Shown here: positions 44,821-52,279 of the stretch, piece by piece
Layout of the letters: each line of letters starts with the position of its first letter
Numbering within the stretch: position 1 is the first letter of the stretch
NCBI GenBank assembly: GCA_034112105.1
Contig: JAWUVZ010000110.1
Coordinates: 1 to 57,413 of the forward strand
Length of the DNA: 57,413 nt
Direction: 5' to 3'
Origin: Glaciecola sp034112105
Lineage (GTDB): Bacteria > Pseudomonadota > Gammaproteobacteria > Enterobacterales > Alteromonadaceae
Notes under the pieces: generated by a model
What the model was told of the DNA's origin: nothing
The model's database searches: none
What the model saw: only the letters and a program-made list of their open reading frames with translations
Program-made: the position numbers and the translations under genes

Positions 44821-45884
44821 AGTCATTGAGATATATTTATCTAGATAATTTGCGTGGTCTTTTAATGGTAATGGGAATTGTTCTTCATACCTGCGCAGCG
44901 CTGTCACCTGAACACTATTGGTTAATTACCTATAAAGCGACGGCTGCATGGGCTGATACGTTAAACACTGCTATTCATTACTTTCGCATGCCGCTATTTT
45001 TCATTATTTCGGGATTTTTTACAGCACTCGTTATTTTAAGAAAAGGTCTGACTACGGCTGCTCTTGACAGGTTTGTTCGTGTTTTAGTACCGTTTAGTGC
45101 GACTTTATTAACGCTAAATATAGTACAAAGTTTCGTTCTGAACTTTTTAGACGGTAACAATGTTCTTCCATTTTTAAATGTTTCACACTTGTGGTTTTTA
45201 GTAAATTTGTTCGTTTACATGTTCGTCGTATTCATGACACATAAACTGCTGAACGCAATAGCAAATCTATCAGTGCTTAGCACTAAGTTCGTTATTTACG
45301 TTTTCGTTTTTGTAAATCCGCTAATTTACATCGCCGTTCTATCAATAAATTATGTAAGCGACAGTTTTTACACATCGATACCAATATTCGGTTCCGTATT
45401 TATGTTGTTAAAATATCTACACTTATTTTTACTAGGATACCTCATCGCACTCAATAGTACGTTATTCGAGTGCGTTCTTAAATCCACCAGGTTATTCATT
45501 GTTTTGTCTTTTTGTGGTGCCATTTATATAAACTTCGGTAGCTTAGAAAACCCTTCTGTCGTTGCAACAATTATTAATGAATATTTAACTACGTTAACAA
45601 TAATTTGTACTTGCCTATCATTAATAGGTGTTAGTTATCGCTTCTTAGGCAAAGCCAATTCTTTTATGAAAAACCTAGCGAACGCATCATATACAATTTA
45701 TTTGTTTCATCATTTTCTTATTATTATATTTGTTGCTCTGCTGAACTATATTGACTACACCATCCCTCCAGAGCTCGTATTTTTAAGCATCGTTGTGGTT
45801 ACTTATATAATGACATTATCCCTTCATCAAAAACTCATCGTTAGAACGCCGTGGTTGCTATTTTTATTTAATGGTAAGAAATAA
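44817..45884 (+). CDS. Acyltransferase-3 family membrane protein
   Basis: A 355-residue polytopic membrane protein of about ten helices. The N-terminus RYIYLDNLRGLLMVMGIVLH carries the family Arg-Gly and the catalytic-type His, and FRMPLFFIISGFFTAL is the second conserved block. These proteins move acyl groups, usually acetyl or succinyl, on to sugars of surface polymers or glucans (for example OpgC, OafA). The start is TTG, and the TTGA overlap with the SGNH hydrolase stop suggests coupled translation; a second TTG lies three codons on. No DUF or SGNH domain is attached. A strong terminator follows. Confidence 0.85.
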   Translation: MKSLRYIYLDNLRGLLMVMGIVLHTCAALSPEHYWLITYKATAAWADTLNTAIHYFRMPLFFIISGFFTALVILRKGLTTAALDRFVRVLVPFSATLLTLNIVQSFVLNFLDGNNVLPFLNVSHLWFLVNLFVYMFVVFMTHKLLNAIANLSVLSTKFVIYVFVFVNPLIYIAVLSINYVSDSFYTSIPIFGSVFMLLKYLHLFLLGYLIALNSTLFECVLKSTRLFIVLSFCGAIYINFGSLENPSVVATIINEYLTTLTIICTCLSLIGVSYRFLGKANSFMKNLANASYTIYLFHHFLIIIFVALLNYIDYTIPPELVFLSIVVVTYIMTLSLHQKLIVRTPWLLFLFNGKK

Positions 45885-45904
45885 GTATACAGTTGCATGA
45901 TACA

Positions 45905-45944
45905 AAAACGCCCTGTTTGATTGATATCAAACAGGGCGCTATTT
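45905..45944. terminator. Bidirectional Rho-independent terminator
   Basis: A perfect 13-bp stem (CGCCCTGTTTGAT / ATCAAACAGGGCG, 45909-45938) closes a four-base loop. It is flanked by an A-run upstream and a T-rich run downstream, so it serves the acyltransferase gene and the convergent epimerase gene. Confidence 0.92.
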
Positions 45945-45964
45945 AACCTTGGAGTGCAATAGTG

Positions 45965-46978
45965 CTAAACGTAAAAGTCTTTATACCACTTCACAAAAGC
46001 AGCAATACCATCATCTAAACCGATACTCGGACGGTACCCCACATCCTTCACCAGTGCTTCAACATCGGCATATGTGTCAGGCACGTCACCCGGTTGCATT
46101 GGCAGCAAATTCTTTTGGGCGGTTTTACCGAGTGCTTTCTCTATTGTTTCAATAAACGTCAACAGATGCACTGGCGTTTGTGCGCCAATGTTGTAAATAC
46201 GCCACGGGCCTTTACTTGAACTTGGTGACGGCGACTTCGCATCCCATTCTAGGTTGGGCTTGGCGACATGCAGCATGGTTTTAATGACACCTGATACAAT
46301 ATCGTCTATATAGGTAAAATCGCGGCGATGGTTACCAAAATTATAAACATCGATAGGTTCACCGGCGCTAATCGCCTTGGTAAATTTAAACGGCGCCATA
46401 TCTGGCCGACCCCACGGACCATATACAGTAAAGAAACGTAAACCGGTTGTCGGTAAATTATACAAGTGGCTATAAGTGTGAGCCATCAATTCATTGGCTT
46501 TCTTGCTAGCCGCGTATAATGACACCGGGTGATCAACATTATCGTCAACGCTAAACGGCATCGCTTCATTAGCACCATAAACTGAGCTTGACGATGCATA
46601 TACCAGATGCTCAACTTCATTGTGGCGACAACCCTCTAGTATATTCATAAAGCCAACAATATTAGCGTCGATATAAGCATGTGGATTTTCAATCGAAAAT
46701 CTAACCCCAGCTTGGGCTGCTAAGTGAATGACACGATCAAATTTATGCTGTTTAAATAAGGATTCCATTGGCTCACGATGCGCAATATCCATTTTAATGA
46801 ACTGAAAACGAGCGGCATTTTCATGTTCTGCTATCCAATCTAAACGCGCTTCTTTGAGCGATATATCGTAATAGTCATTGATATTGTCTATACCTATAAT
46901 ATCCATGTCCATATCGAGCAATTGACGACATGTGTGGGCGCCGATGAAACCTGCTGCGCCGGTCACTAGAATTTTCAA
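45965..46978 (-). CDS. UDP-glucuronate 4-epimerase-like NAD-dependent epimerase
   Basis: A 337-residue short-chain dehydrogenase/epimerase. The NAD loop is GAAGFIGAHT. The catalytic region has YASSSSVYGANEAMPF and Tyr-x-x-x-Lys in YAASKKANELMAHTY. The segment RFFTVYGPWGRPDMAPFKF and the length are typical of UDP-glucuronate 4-epimerases (CapI/GAE), which make UDP-galacturonate for capsule or LPS. A related UDP-hexosamine or UDP-glucose epimerase cannot be excluded. It is a single gene, divergent from the HPr-rel-A-type cluster, and probably serves the glycan genes on either side. Confidence 0.88.
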   Translation of the reverse strand: MKILVTGAAGFIGAHTCRQLLDMDMDIIGIDNINDYYDISLKEARLDWIAEHENAARFQFIKMDIAHREPMESLFKQHKFDRVIHLAAQAGVRFSIENPHAYIDANIVGFMNILEGCRHNEVEHLVYASSSSVYGANEAMPFSVDDNVDHPVSLYAASKKANELMAHTYSHLYNLPTTGLRFFTVYGPWGRPDMAPFKFTKAISAGEPIDVYNFGNHRRDFTYIDDIVSGVIKTMLHVAKPNLEWDAKSPSPSSSKGPWRIYNIGAQTPVHLLTFIETIEKALGKTAQKNLLPMQPGDVPDTYADVEALVKDVGYRPSIGLDDGIAAFVKWYKDFYV

Positions 46979-47150
46979 AATTATACTCCAAAATACTTTT
47001 GCTTATCATAGCGAGCATAACGCTAGAATTACAGGCTTTTCAGAGTCTCTCTTCAAACTTTATGTATAGATATTGTTTAGGAAAGCGAATATGATTGTCA
47101 GAAGTTTTTACACTTATCTTAAAGCATAATATTTTTGTCTTACAAAACAT

Positions 47151-47210
47151 ATGCTTAAATTTGGTGCGTTTTTTGCATTAGCATTAACAATAGCATTACT
47201 AAGTATTTAA
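47151..47210 (+). CDS. Possible 19-residue hydrophobic peptide
   Basis: ATG at 47151, stop TAA at 47208-47210. The peptide MLKFGAFFALALTIALLSI is nearly all hydrophobic and could span a membrane or act as a leader. The stop codon overlaps the AAGGAG ribosome site of the Tat-exported protein gene 12 bases downstream, so translation of one could affect the other. There is no clear ribosome site before this ATG, and the underlying DNA has GCATTA repeats that may create the pattern by chance. It is too short to judge by coding statistics. Confidence 0.25.
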   Translation: MLKFGAFFALALTIALLSI

Positions 47211-47222
47211 GGAGCTCTCACA

Positions 47223-47897
47223 ATGGATAACAATGAAACCAATACGACCCCAGAAGCTGGAAAGTCTAGACGTAGTTTTATTAAAAAATCGTCAATCGCC
47301 GCTGGCATAACAATCATACCAGCCAGCAACGTTTGGGGCGCATGTAACGTTTCAGGTGTATCCGGCGGATCTCAATCCGTTAATACGACATGCATTGTGA
47401 CCCCTTTCAGTGGCGGCCGCTCTCCTGGCACATGGAAGCAGTTTGTAAAATATGCTCCTAAGGACGCAAACCTCAAGCAAATCGCGACGATATTGTCAGA
47501 CGTGGACCACGAAGATATTTTTGGTAGTAGTGGCCAGAAAAAGACCGCGTTTTACTATCCAAAATTAAGAGATTTTATTTTTAGTAAAACAATAACAATT
47601 GTAGGCAATGGTATTGGCACGATTAGAAACAAAGACATTAACGTCGGAGATGCCGTAACCAATAATAGAAAACCTCTTGAGAAACACATTGCGTGTACCT
47701 ACTTAAATGGGCTATTTGGAATGAATTCAGGCCTGAGTGGGGAGTTTACTGGATTTGATGGCAACAACTTGTTCATAGAGCATATTTGGGGATCTGCTGA
47801 AATTAATGGGGCAAGCATGGTTAAAATTGAATTGAAGAATGCTTATGGAAGCAAAAAGATTACAGAGGCAACACTCAGTACCGTCCTGGGTATATAG
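47223..47897 (+). CDS. Tat-exported protein of unknown function heading the HPr-rel-A-type cluster
   Basis: A 224-residue protein. A twin-arginine signal peptide (SRRSFIKKSSIAAGITIIPA, residues 16-35) ends near WGA. The mature part starts with two cysteines (ACNVSG, TTCIV), Gly/Ser-rich linkers and the motif GRSPGTWKQF, which resembles the S/T-P-G-x-W-K motif of some secreted proteins. A third Cys lies in HIACTYL. The C-terminal part looks like a small beta-rich fold ending in TVLGI. A strong AAGGAG ribosome site precedes the ATG. The Tat route implies folding or modification in the cytoplasm before export. The three genes that follow are a PqqD-like chaperone, a kinase and a nucleotidyltransferase, so this protein is a candidate substrate. 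I do not recognise its family. Confidence 0.75.
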   Translation: MDNNETNTTPEAGKSRRSFIKKSSIAAGITIIPASNVWGACNVSGVSGGSQSVNTTCIVTPFSGGRSPGTWKQFVKYAPKDANLKQIATILSDVDHEDIFGSSGQKKTAFYYPKLRDFIFSKTITIVGNGIGTIRNKDINVGDAVTNNRKPLEKHIACTYLNGLFGMNSGLSGEFTGFDGNNLFIEHIWGSAEINGASMVKIELKNAYGSKKITEATLSTVLGI

Positions 47898-47931
47898 AGT
47901 AATAAATTAGAAATATTTACCAATACAAAAC

Positions 47932-48159
47932 ATGCAAACAACCGACACTTTCCTTATACACAGGCTGGCTGATAAGTCAGCCTTTGTTGTTTTTAATCGT
48001 TTAAATTGGCGCACCTATATCATTGGTTTCAATCAGGTCATCGAAAATTTAAATACAGGTATTATAAAAAGTATTAGTTCAGAGGAATTTATTGCTCTGA
48101 CCGCCAAAGAACAAATAGATACCTTGTTTAAAGCTGACTATTGGGACACTTTTAAATAA
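47932..48159 (+). CDS. PqqD-like peptide chaperone (HPr-rel-A system)
   Basis: A 75-residue protein with a PqqD-like small winged-helix pattern: SAFVVFNRLNWRTYIIGFNQ (strand-strand) and IISISSEEF-like helices leading to an acidic/aromatic C-terminus. PqqD-type proteins bind a peptide substrate and present it to a modifying enzyme. It lies 34 bases after the Tat protein gene, and its stop codon abuts the ATG of the HprK-related kinase. Length and context match the PqqD-like member of the HPr-rel-A system. The peptide it binds is unknown; the Tat protein next door is the obvious candidate. Confidence 0.72.
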   Translation: MQTTDTFLIHRLADKSAFVVFNRLNWRTYIIGFNQVIENLNTGIIKSISSEEFIALTAKEQIDTLFKADYWDTFK

Positions 48160-49014
48160 ATGATTAGTTTGAATTCAGGCCAATATACCTATCGTATAAG
48201 AGGTGACATAGCGTCGGTTAAAGATGAACTGACTCGCTTATACCCGCACTCGTTAAATCATGACTTCGCCGTTGCAGACTTTGATATTGAAATACAGCAA
48301 ACGAGCTTATTGAGAACCTTACTGCGCCCCCAAGTAACGCTTAATATTGAAGGGCATAAACCCTTCAATCCTATTCATCCTGCCAAGCTCTTACCATCTA
48401 TTGAATGGGCAATGAACTGGTGCGTTTCAGCTTACGATCACACTAAATTACTGATTCACTGCTCAGTCGCAGTAAAAAATGGCAAAGCTATATTATTTCC
48501 AGCTAAGTCAGGATCAGGTAAGTCGACCCTATCAGCCTATTTAGGGTTAAACGGTTGGCATTTATATTCTGACGAAATGGCCATCATTAATCTGGAGACG
48601 GGTTATGTCGAACCGATGTTTAGACCTGCGTCCCTAAAGAATGAATCAATTGAAATTATTAAGCCGTTTGTGCAGGCTGATGAGCATTATATGAGTCGCA
48701 CCACCAGAGGCACTCACAAGGGTGATATAGCCCATGTAAGAACTATGTCTAAAGATGTTTTTGATAAGCTTGAGCCAAGCAAAATAGCTGCCGTGTTATT
48801 TTTAGATTTCGATAAAAATAAGCGTTTTAATGTGTATGAAATTGATAAATCTATTGGCTTAGCTAAAATTATAACCAACGCTTTTAACTATAGCGTTATT
48901 GGCGAAGCGGCTTTTAACATATTAGTTTCCATCATTAATAAGGCAACCATATTAGAGGTTAGCTACGGTGAAATGGCTGATATGAAAGAACTCATCGGGG
49001 AATTGGTGATATGA
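48160..49014 (+). CDS. HprK-related kinase A
   Basis: A 284-residue kinase of the HprK-related type. The P-loop is in FPAKSGSGKSTLSAYL (GSGKST), followed by GWHLYSDEMAIIN, which supplies the acidic metal residues, and RGTHKGDIAHVRTM, the family segment after the loop. It lacks the N-terminal regulatory domain of true HPr kinase/phosphorylase. Relatives in lasso-peptide clusters phosphorylate a C-terminal Ser of the peptide. The ATG directly follows the PqqD-like stop codon, and the end overlaps the nucleotidyltransferase start by four bases, so the three are co-translated. Confidence 0.87.
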   Translation: MISLNSGQYTYRIRGDIASVKDELTRLYPHSLNHDFAVADFDIEIQQTSLLRTLLRPQVTLNIEGHKPFNPIHPAKLLPSIEWAMNWCVSAYDHTKLLIHCSVAVKNGKAILFPAKSGSGKSTLSAYLGLNGWHLYSDEMAIINLETGYVEPMFRPASLKNESIEIIKPFVQADEHYMSRTTRGTHKGDIAHVRTMSKDVFDKLEPSKIAAVLFLDFDKNKRFNVYEIDKSIGLAKIITNAFNYSVIGEAAFNILVSIINKATILEVSYGEMADMKELIGELVI

Positions 49015-50120
49015 CGCCAACCGGTATTTCAAAAACGTTGTTTTTAGCGATGCTTACGCAGAAAAAAAGTGTCACCGAGCTAGAACCTGAAGAATTAGAC
49101 TCACTATTAAGAGCGGCCATCGCAGCTCATATGCATGGCGTATTGGCAAACACAGTAGACAAAACATTATCGCTGTTATTGCCACTGCCTCTATCTCGAC
49201 ATTTTGCATCGATACATACTTTTTCACTCGCACAAAAAAATCAGGTCATCGTGTCTGCTAACTTGTTGTCAGCACAGCTATCGTCTGCTGGAATACCTGT
49301 TCTGTTACTCAAAGGTGCAGCCTACATCCTTGGCAATAAAACTAATGCACAAGGTAGGCTGATTTCTGACATCGATATTTTAGTTCAACGAGATGCATTA
49401 ACAACGGTCGAAAATACGCTACAAAAAAATGGCTGGCGGGCTAAGTCATTGAACGACTATGATGAAAAGTATTATAGAGAATGGTCGCATGAATTACCGC
49501 CCTACATACACAACGAAACCGGCGTAATCCTCGATATTCACCATAACCTAATTCCTCTGTCGTCAGGAAAAACCATCAATATTGCGCAAATTGAAGCAAC
49601 AAAAGTGGTAGTTGGGAACAACCTATATATTCCAAGTGACGCCTATCTGATTCTTCATAGCGCAATACATTTGCTATTAAATGACGATACAGAAAAAGGC
49701 TTGAGGGACTGTTTTGACTTGCATTCACTCATTCAAGGATATCTAGCATCAGACACGCTAGATTCGTTAAGGGTGATTTTTATAGAAGCCAATTGTGAGA
49801 CTGAATTTAGCGTACTCATTCATTTGCTAAATCGAATTTTTAAAAATGAATACAGCGAGATTTTATTGAGTGGTGTTCAACGCTTGTCTTGGCATGATCA
49901 GGTATTGGTTAATTCGTTGTATAGAACTATTTGCCCGCACACTGACTACTTGCTTGACAACAAGTCAGCGCTCGCAAGGCAACATGTTTATATACACGGT
50001 CATTTAAGCAAGATGCCCTTCTTACTATTTATTCAGCACATCTGCTATAAAGGTTACCGCTCAGCGGTTAAACGACTATTGGGCGAAACCTTTTTTAAGT
50101 CTTTATCACCAAAAGAGTAA
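49011..50120 (+). CDS. Nucleotidyltransferase family protein (NTP_transf_5-like)
   Basis: A 369-residue protein. The nucleotidyltransferase core is seen in IPVLLLKGAAYILGN and RLISDIDILVQRDAL, with the Asp-x-Asp pair of SDIDILV. GVILDIHHNLIP and LILHSAIHLLLND follow. It overlaps the kinase by four bases (ATGA). Proteins of this family occur in HPr-rel-A systems and also in lasso-peptide clusters of the paeninodin type. The reaction would be NMP transfer to a protein, peptide or sugar phosphate, but this cannot be determined here. No terminator was found directly after it. Confidence 0.8.
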   Translation: MTPTGISKTLFLAMLTQKKSVTELEPEELDSLLRAAIAAHMHGVLANTVDKTLSLLLPLPLSRHFASIHTFSLAQKNQVIVSANLLSAQLSSAGIPVLLLKGAAYILGNKTNAQGRLISDIDILVQRDALTTVENTLQKNGWRAKSLNDYDEKYYREWSHELPPYIHNETGVILDIHHNLIPLSSGKTINIAQIEATKVVVGNNLYIPSDAYLILHSAIHLLLNDDTEKGLRDCFDLHSLIQGYLASDTLDSLRVIFIEANCETEFSVLIHLLNRIFKNEYSEILLSGVQRLSWHDQVLVNSLYRTICPHTDYLLDNKSALARQHVYIHGHLSKMPFLLFIQHICYKGYRSAVKRLLGETFFKSLSPKE

Positions 50121-50218
50121 AATAACAAAACGCCAATGGTGAACCACCCAACCATGCCAAGTAAGCGTATCTAGGTGACTACTTACTATATAAATAACAC
50201 GCTAAATCAGCGATGCTG

Positions 50219-51031
50219 CTATAACGTTAAATCAACGGTCTTGGCCAGCTTACGCAGATCCCTAATCGGTATAGCATAACTAATCCCACTTGGATTTGTT
50301 AAGGCAGACTCTTTGCCCGCTGATACAAATACTTTATTTATAATCGCAACGACTTCATTATTATTACGATTAAAAACAGGGCTGCCACTGTTACCAGGGT
50401 AAGCAGTCGCATCTAATTGATAAACCAGAAACGGTGTTTTAAGCCTATCTAACATTTGCAGAGTTAGCTGATTTGCATTGCTAGCGGGGTTAACATCAGG
50501 TGTAATCGCGGCAATAATTCCTTGATGGGTTGCCGGGTATAAACCTAAAACAGCGCCAATAGGAAAACCAGTAAAGAAAACTGACGTTCCTGGATCAATC
50601 AAACTATCACTTGCGAGCTTGAGCGCAGGCAATGTTTTATCAATAGATAATATGGCAATGTCATGTACCGGATCTATCGCTAAAATTTCCATTTTATGGA
50701 TCGCCGGATTCTGCCCAGTGCCGCTTAACGCCACAAAGTTCTGCACAATCGTCAGATCCAGTTCTTTGGACACCACATGATAATTAGTAACAATGTATTT
50801 GCCATTCCCTACCACAAAACCTGTACCTAGTATCTGGGGTGCGCTTGATTCGATTGGCGCATAAATAGCAATACCGACGACGGCGGGCGTTATTTGTTTT
50901 ATCGATTCAGGTAATGATTGAGCTTGCTGTGCCACCGCCAGTGATGAAAAAAACAAACAAACTAAAGCGAAAACAATGCTCCCCCAATATCCATAATTAG
51001 CTGAACTTCCTTTTTTGATTTGCATTATCAT
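50219..51031 (-). CDS. Trypsin-like periplasmic serine protease (DegP/HtrA-like, no PDZ)
   Basis: A 270-residue exported S1-family protease. The signal peptide ends after SLAVAQQ. The catalytic triad is His in TNYHVVS, Asp in DPVHDIAILS, and Ser in YPGNSGSPVF. The protease domain fills the protein and no PDZ domain follows, so it is a minimal DegP-like enzyme. A second in-frame ATG two codons in has GAGA upstream, so the exact start may be there. It is on the opposite strand to the HPr-rel-A-type cluster and the glycan genes, and could mature their exported products, but this is conjecture. Confidence 0.87.
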   Translation of the reverse strand: MIMQIKKGSSANYGYWGSIVFALVCLFFSSLAVAQQAQSLPESIKQITPAVVGIAIYAPIESSAPQILGTGFVVGNGKYIVTNYHVVSKELDLTIVQNFVALSGTGQNPAIHKMEILAIDPVHDIAILSIDKTLPALKLASDSLIDPGTSVFFTGFPIGAVLGLYPATHQGIIAAITPDVNPASNANQLTLQMLDRLKTPFLVYQLDATAYPGNSGSPVFNRNNNEVVAIINKVFVSAGKESALTNPSGISYAIPIRDLRKLAKTVDLTL

Positions 51032-51092
51032 TCTCTTCTGTTGATTAGTGCGTTAGCATAACGAAAAATAGAACAGTAACCAATCAAAAACT

Positions 51093-52136
51093 ATGCTGAC
51101 ACAGATTTTTAAAAACTATGAACTAGATTATGTAAAATCATTGCTAGCACAAGTAGCGAATTCAGACGACAGCGTATTTTTGAGTCAGTTTTGGTTGCTA
51201 CCTTGGCTAGAAACATTATCTACAAAGCCGATGTTAATGGTATGTAATCGTGATTCACACATCGTTGGATTCGCGTTTTGGGGATGTCAACAGCATTGGC
51301 TCGGTAACCGGTATTACTTAAATCAAACCGGCGTGCATAGCGATGATCAAGTTTGGATCGAGCAAAATGATATTATTTGTCGTTCTGAGGATCGCCCTGA
51401 TGTGCTAGACGCAATGCTGGAAAAGCTCAGTGAGTTGAAAAACCTTGCAAAAGTAACAGCGCAAACATGCCTGAGTGATCAATGGCAACATGCACGTTTT
51501 TTAGCACCTGAGATAACACAAGAAGCTAACTTTTATGCTGACCTAACCGTTTCAGATGATTATCTTGATAGCCTCTCAAAAAATACCAGAGCGGCAATTA
51601 GACGCTCAAATAAACTCATTGCAGATAAATTTGGACCCATTACTGTCACTATTGCCCGGCAAAGCGAACACCAACAAATATTGCACAAAATAGCCGACCT
51701 GCATATCCTTAAATGGGGTGAGAGCGAATACGGCAGTGGTTTTACGAATCCAACGTTTGTAGAATTCCATGAACAATTGTTGGCTGTAAAAGATCAAGCT
51801 TACTCAGGTAAGGCAAAGCTGCTAACGCTTACAGCGGGCGATTTCGTCCTTGGCTATTTATATATTTTGATTAGTGACAAACAGATTCTGTTTTACTTGT
51901 CGGCCATTAACTATGCCGACCTAGGTAATAAATACAAACCAGGCCTAACCATGCACTTCTACGCAATAGCGCATTTTAAAGAGCTTGGATATGACAGTTA
52001 TGACTTTTTAGCAGGCCCTGCAAGGTACAAAGAGCAAATGTCGAATAGTAATTATCCGGTTTATCACATCTCTATGTATAAAAACACGCGTCGAAATAGA
52101 ATCATAACAAAGTTAAAATCACTTGTAGGGCGGTAA
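51093..52136 (+). CDS. GNAT/FemAB-like acyltransferase
   Basis: A 347-residue cytoplasmic protein of the BioF2-like/FemAB type. The N-terminal part has FLSQFWLLPWLETL, the middle has SKNTRAAIRRSNKLIADKFG, and the C-terminal GNAT-like half has KLLTLTAGDFVLGYLYI and LGNKYKPGLTMHFYAIAHFK, then YDFLAGPARYKEQM. In exopolysaccharide and exosortase-type clusters such proteins are thought to transfer acyl or aminoacyl groups on to sugars, but the substrate is not known. It starts the plus-strand glycan run that continues to the right edge. Confidence 0.75.
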   Translation: MLTQIFKNYELDYVKSLLAQVANSDDSVFLSQFWLLPWLETLSTKPMLMVCNRDSHIVGFAFWGCQQHWLGNRYYLNQTGVHSDDQVWIEQNDIICRSEDRPDVLDAMLEKLSELKNLAKVTAQTCLSDQWQHARFLAPEITQEANFYADLTVSDDYLDSLSKNTRAAIRRSNKLIADKFGPITVTIARQSEHQQILHKIADLHILKWGESEYGSGFTNPTFVEFHEQLLAVKDQAYSGKAKLLTLTAGDFVLGYLYILISDKQILFYLSAINYADLGNKYKPGLTMHFYAIAHFKELGYDSYDFLAGPARYKEQMSNSNYPVYHISMYKNTRRNRIITKLKSLVGR

Positions 52137-52279
52137 CACTGAGCTTTAGCTACTATGGTAAGCCGAGCGTTTATTTTATTAACTAACGTTATTAAAAAGA
52201 ATACTTATCGTTTACTAATAAAAATTTATACTCAATGTTGAGAAAATGGACGAACTTCAATAGCAGGTACAGCGTTAAC

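Noticed and set aside
47223..50120. A complete lasso-peptide gene cluster
   Set aside because: Kinase, PqqD-like protein and nucleotidyltransferase are present, but no asparagine-synthase-like cyclase, transglutaminase-like protease or short precursor with a ring-forming pattern was found.
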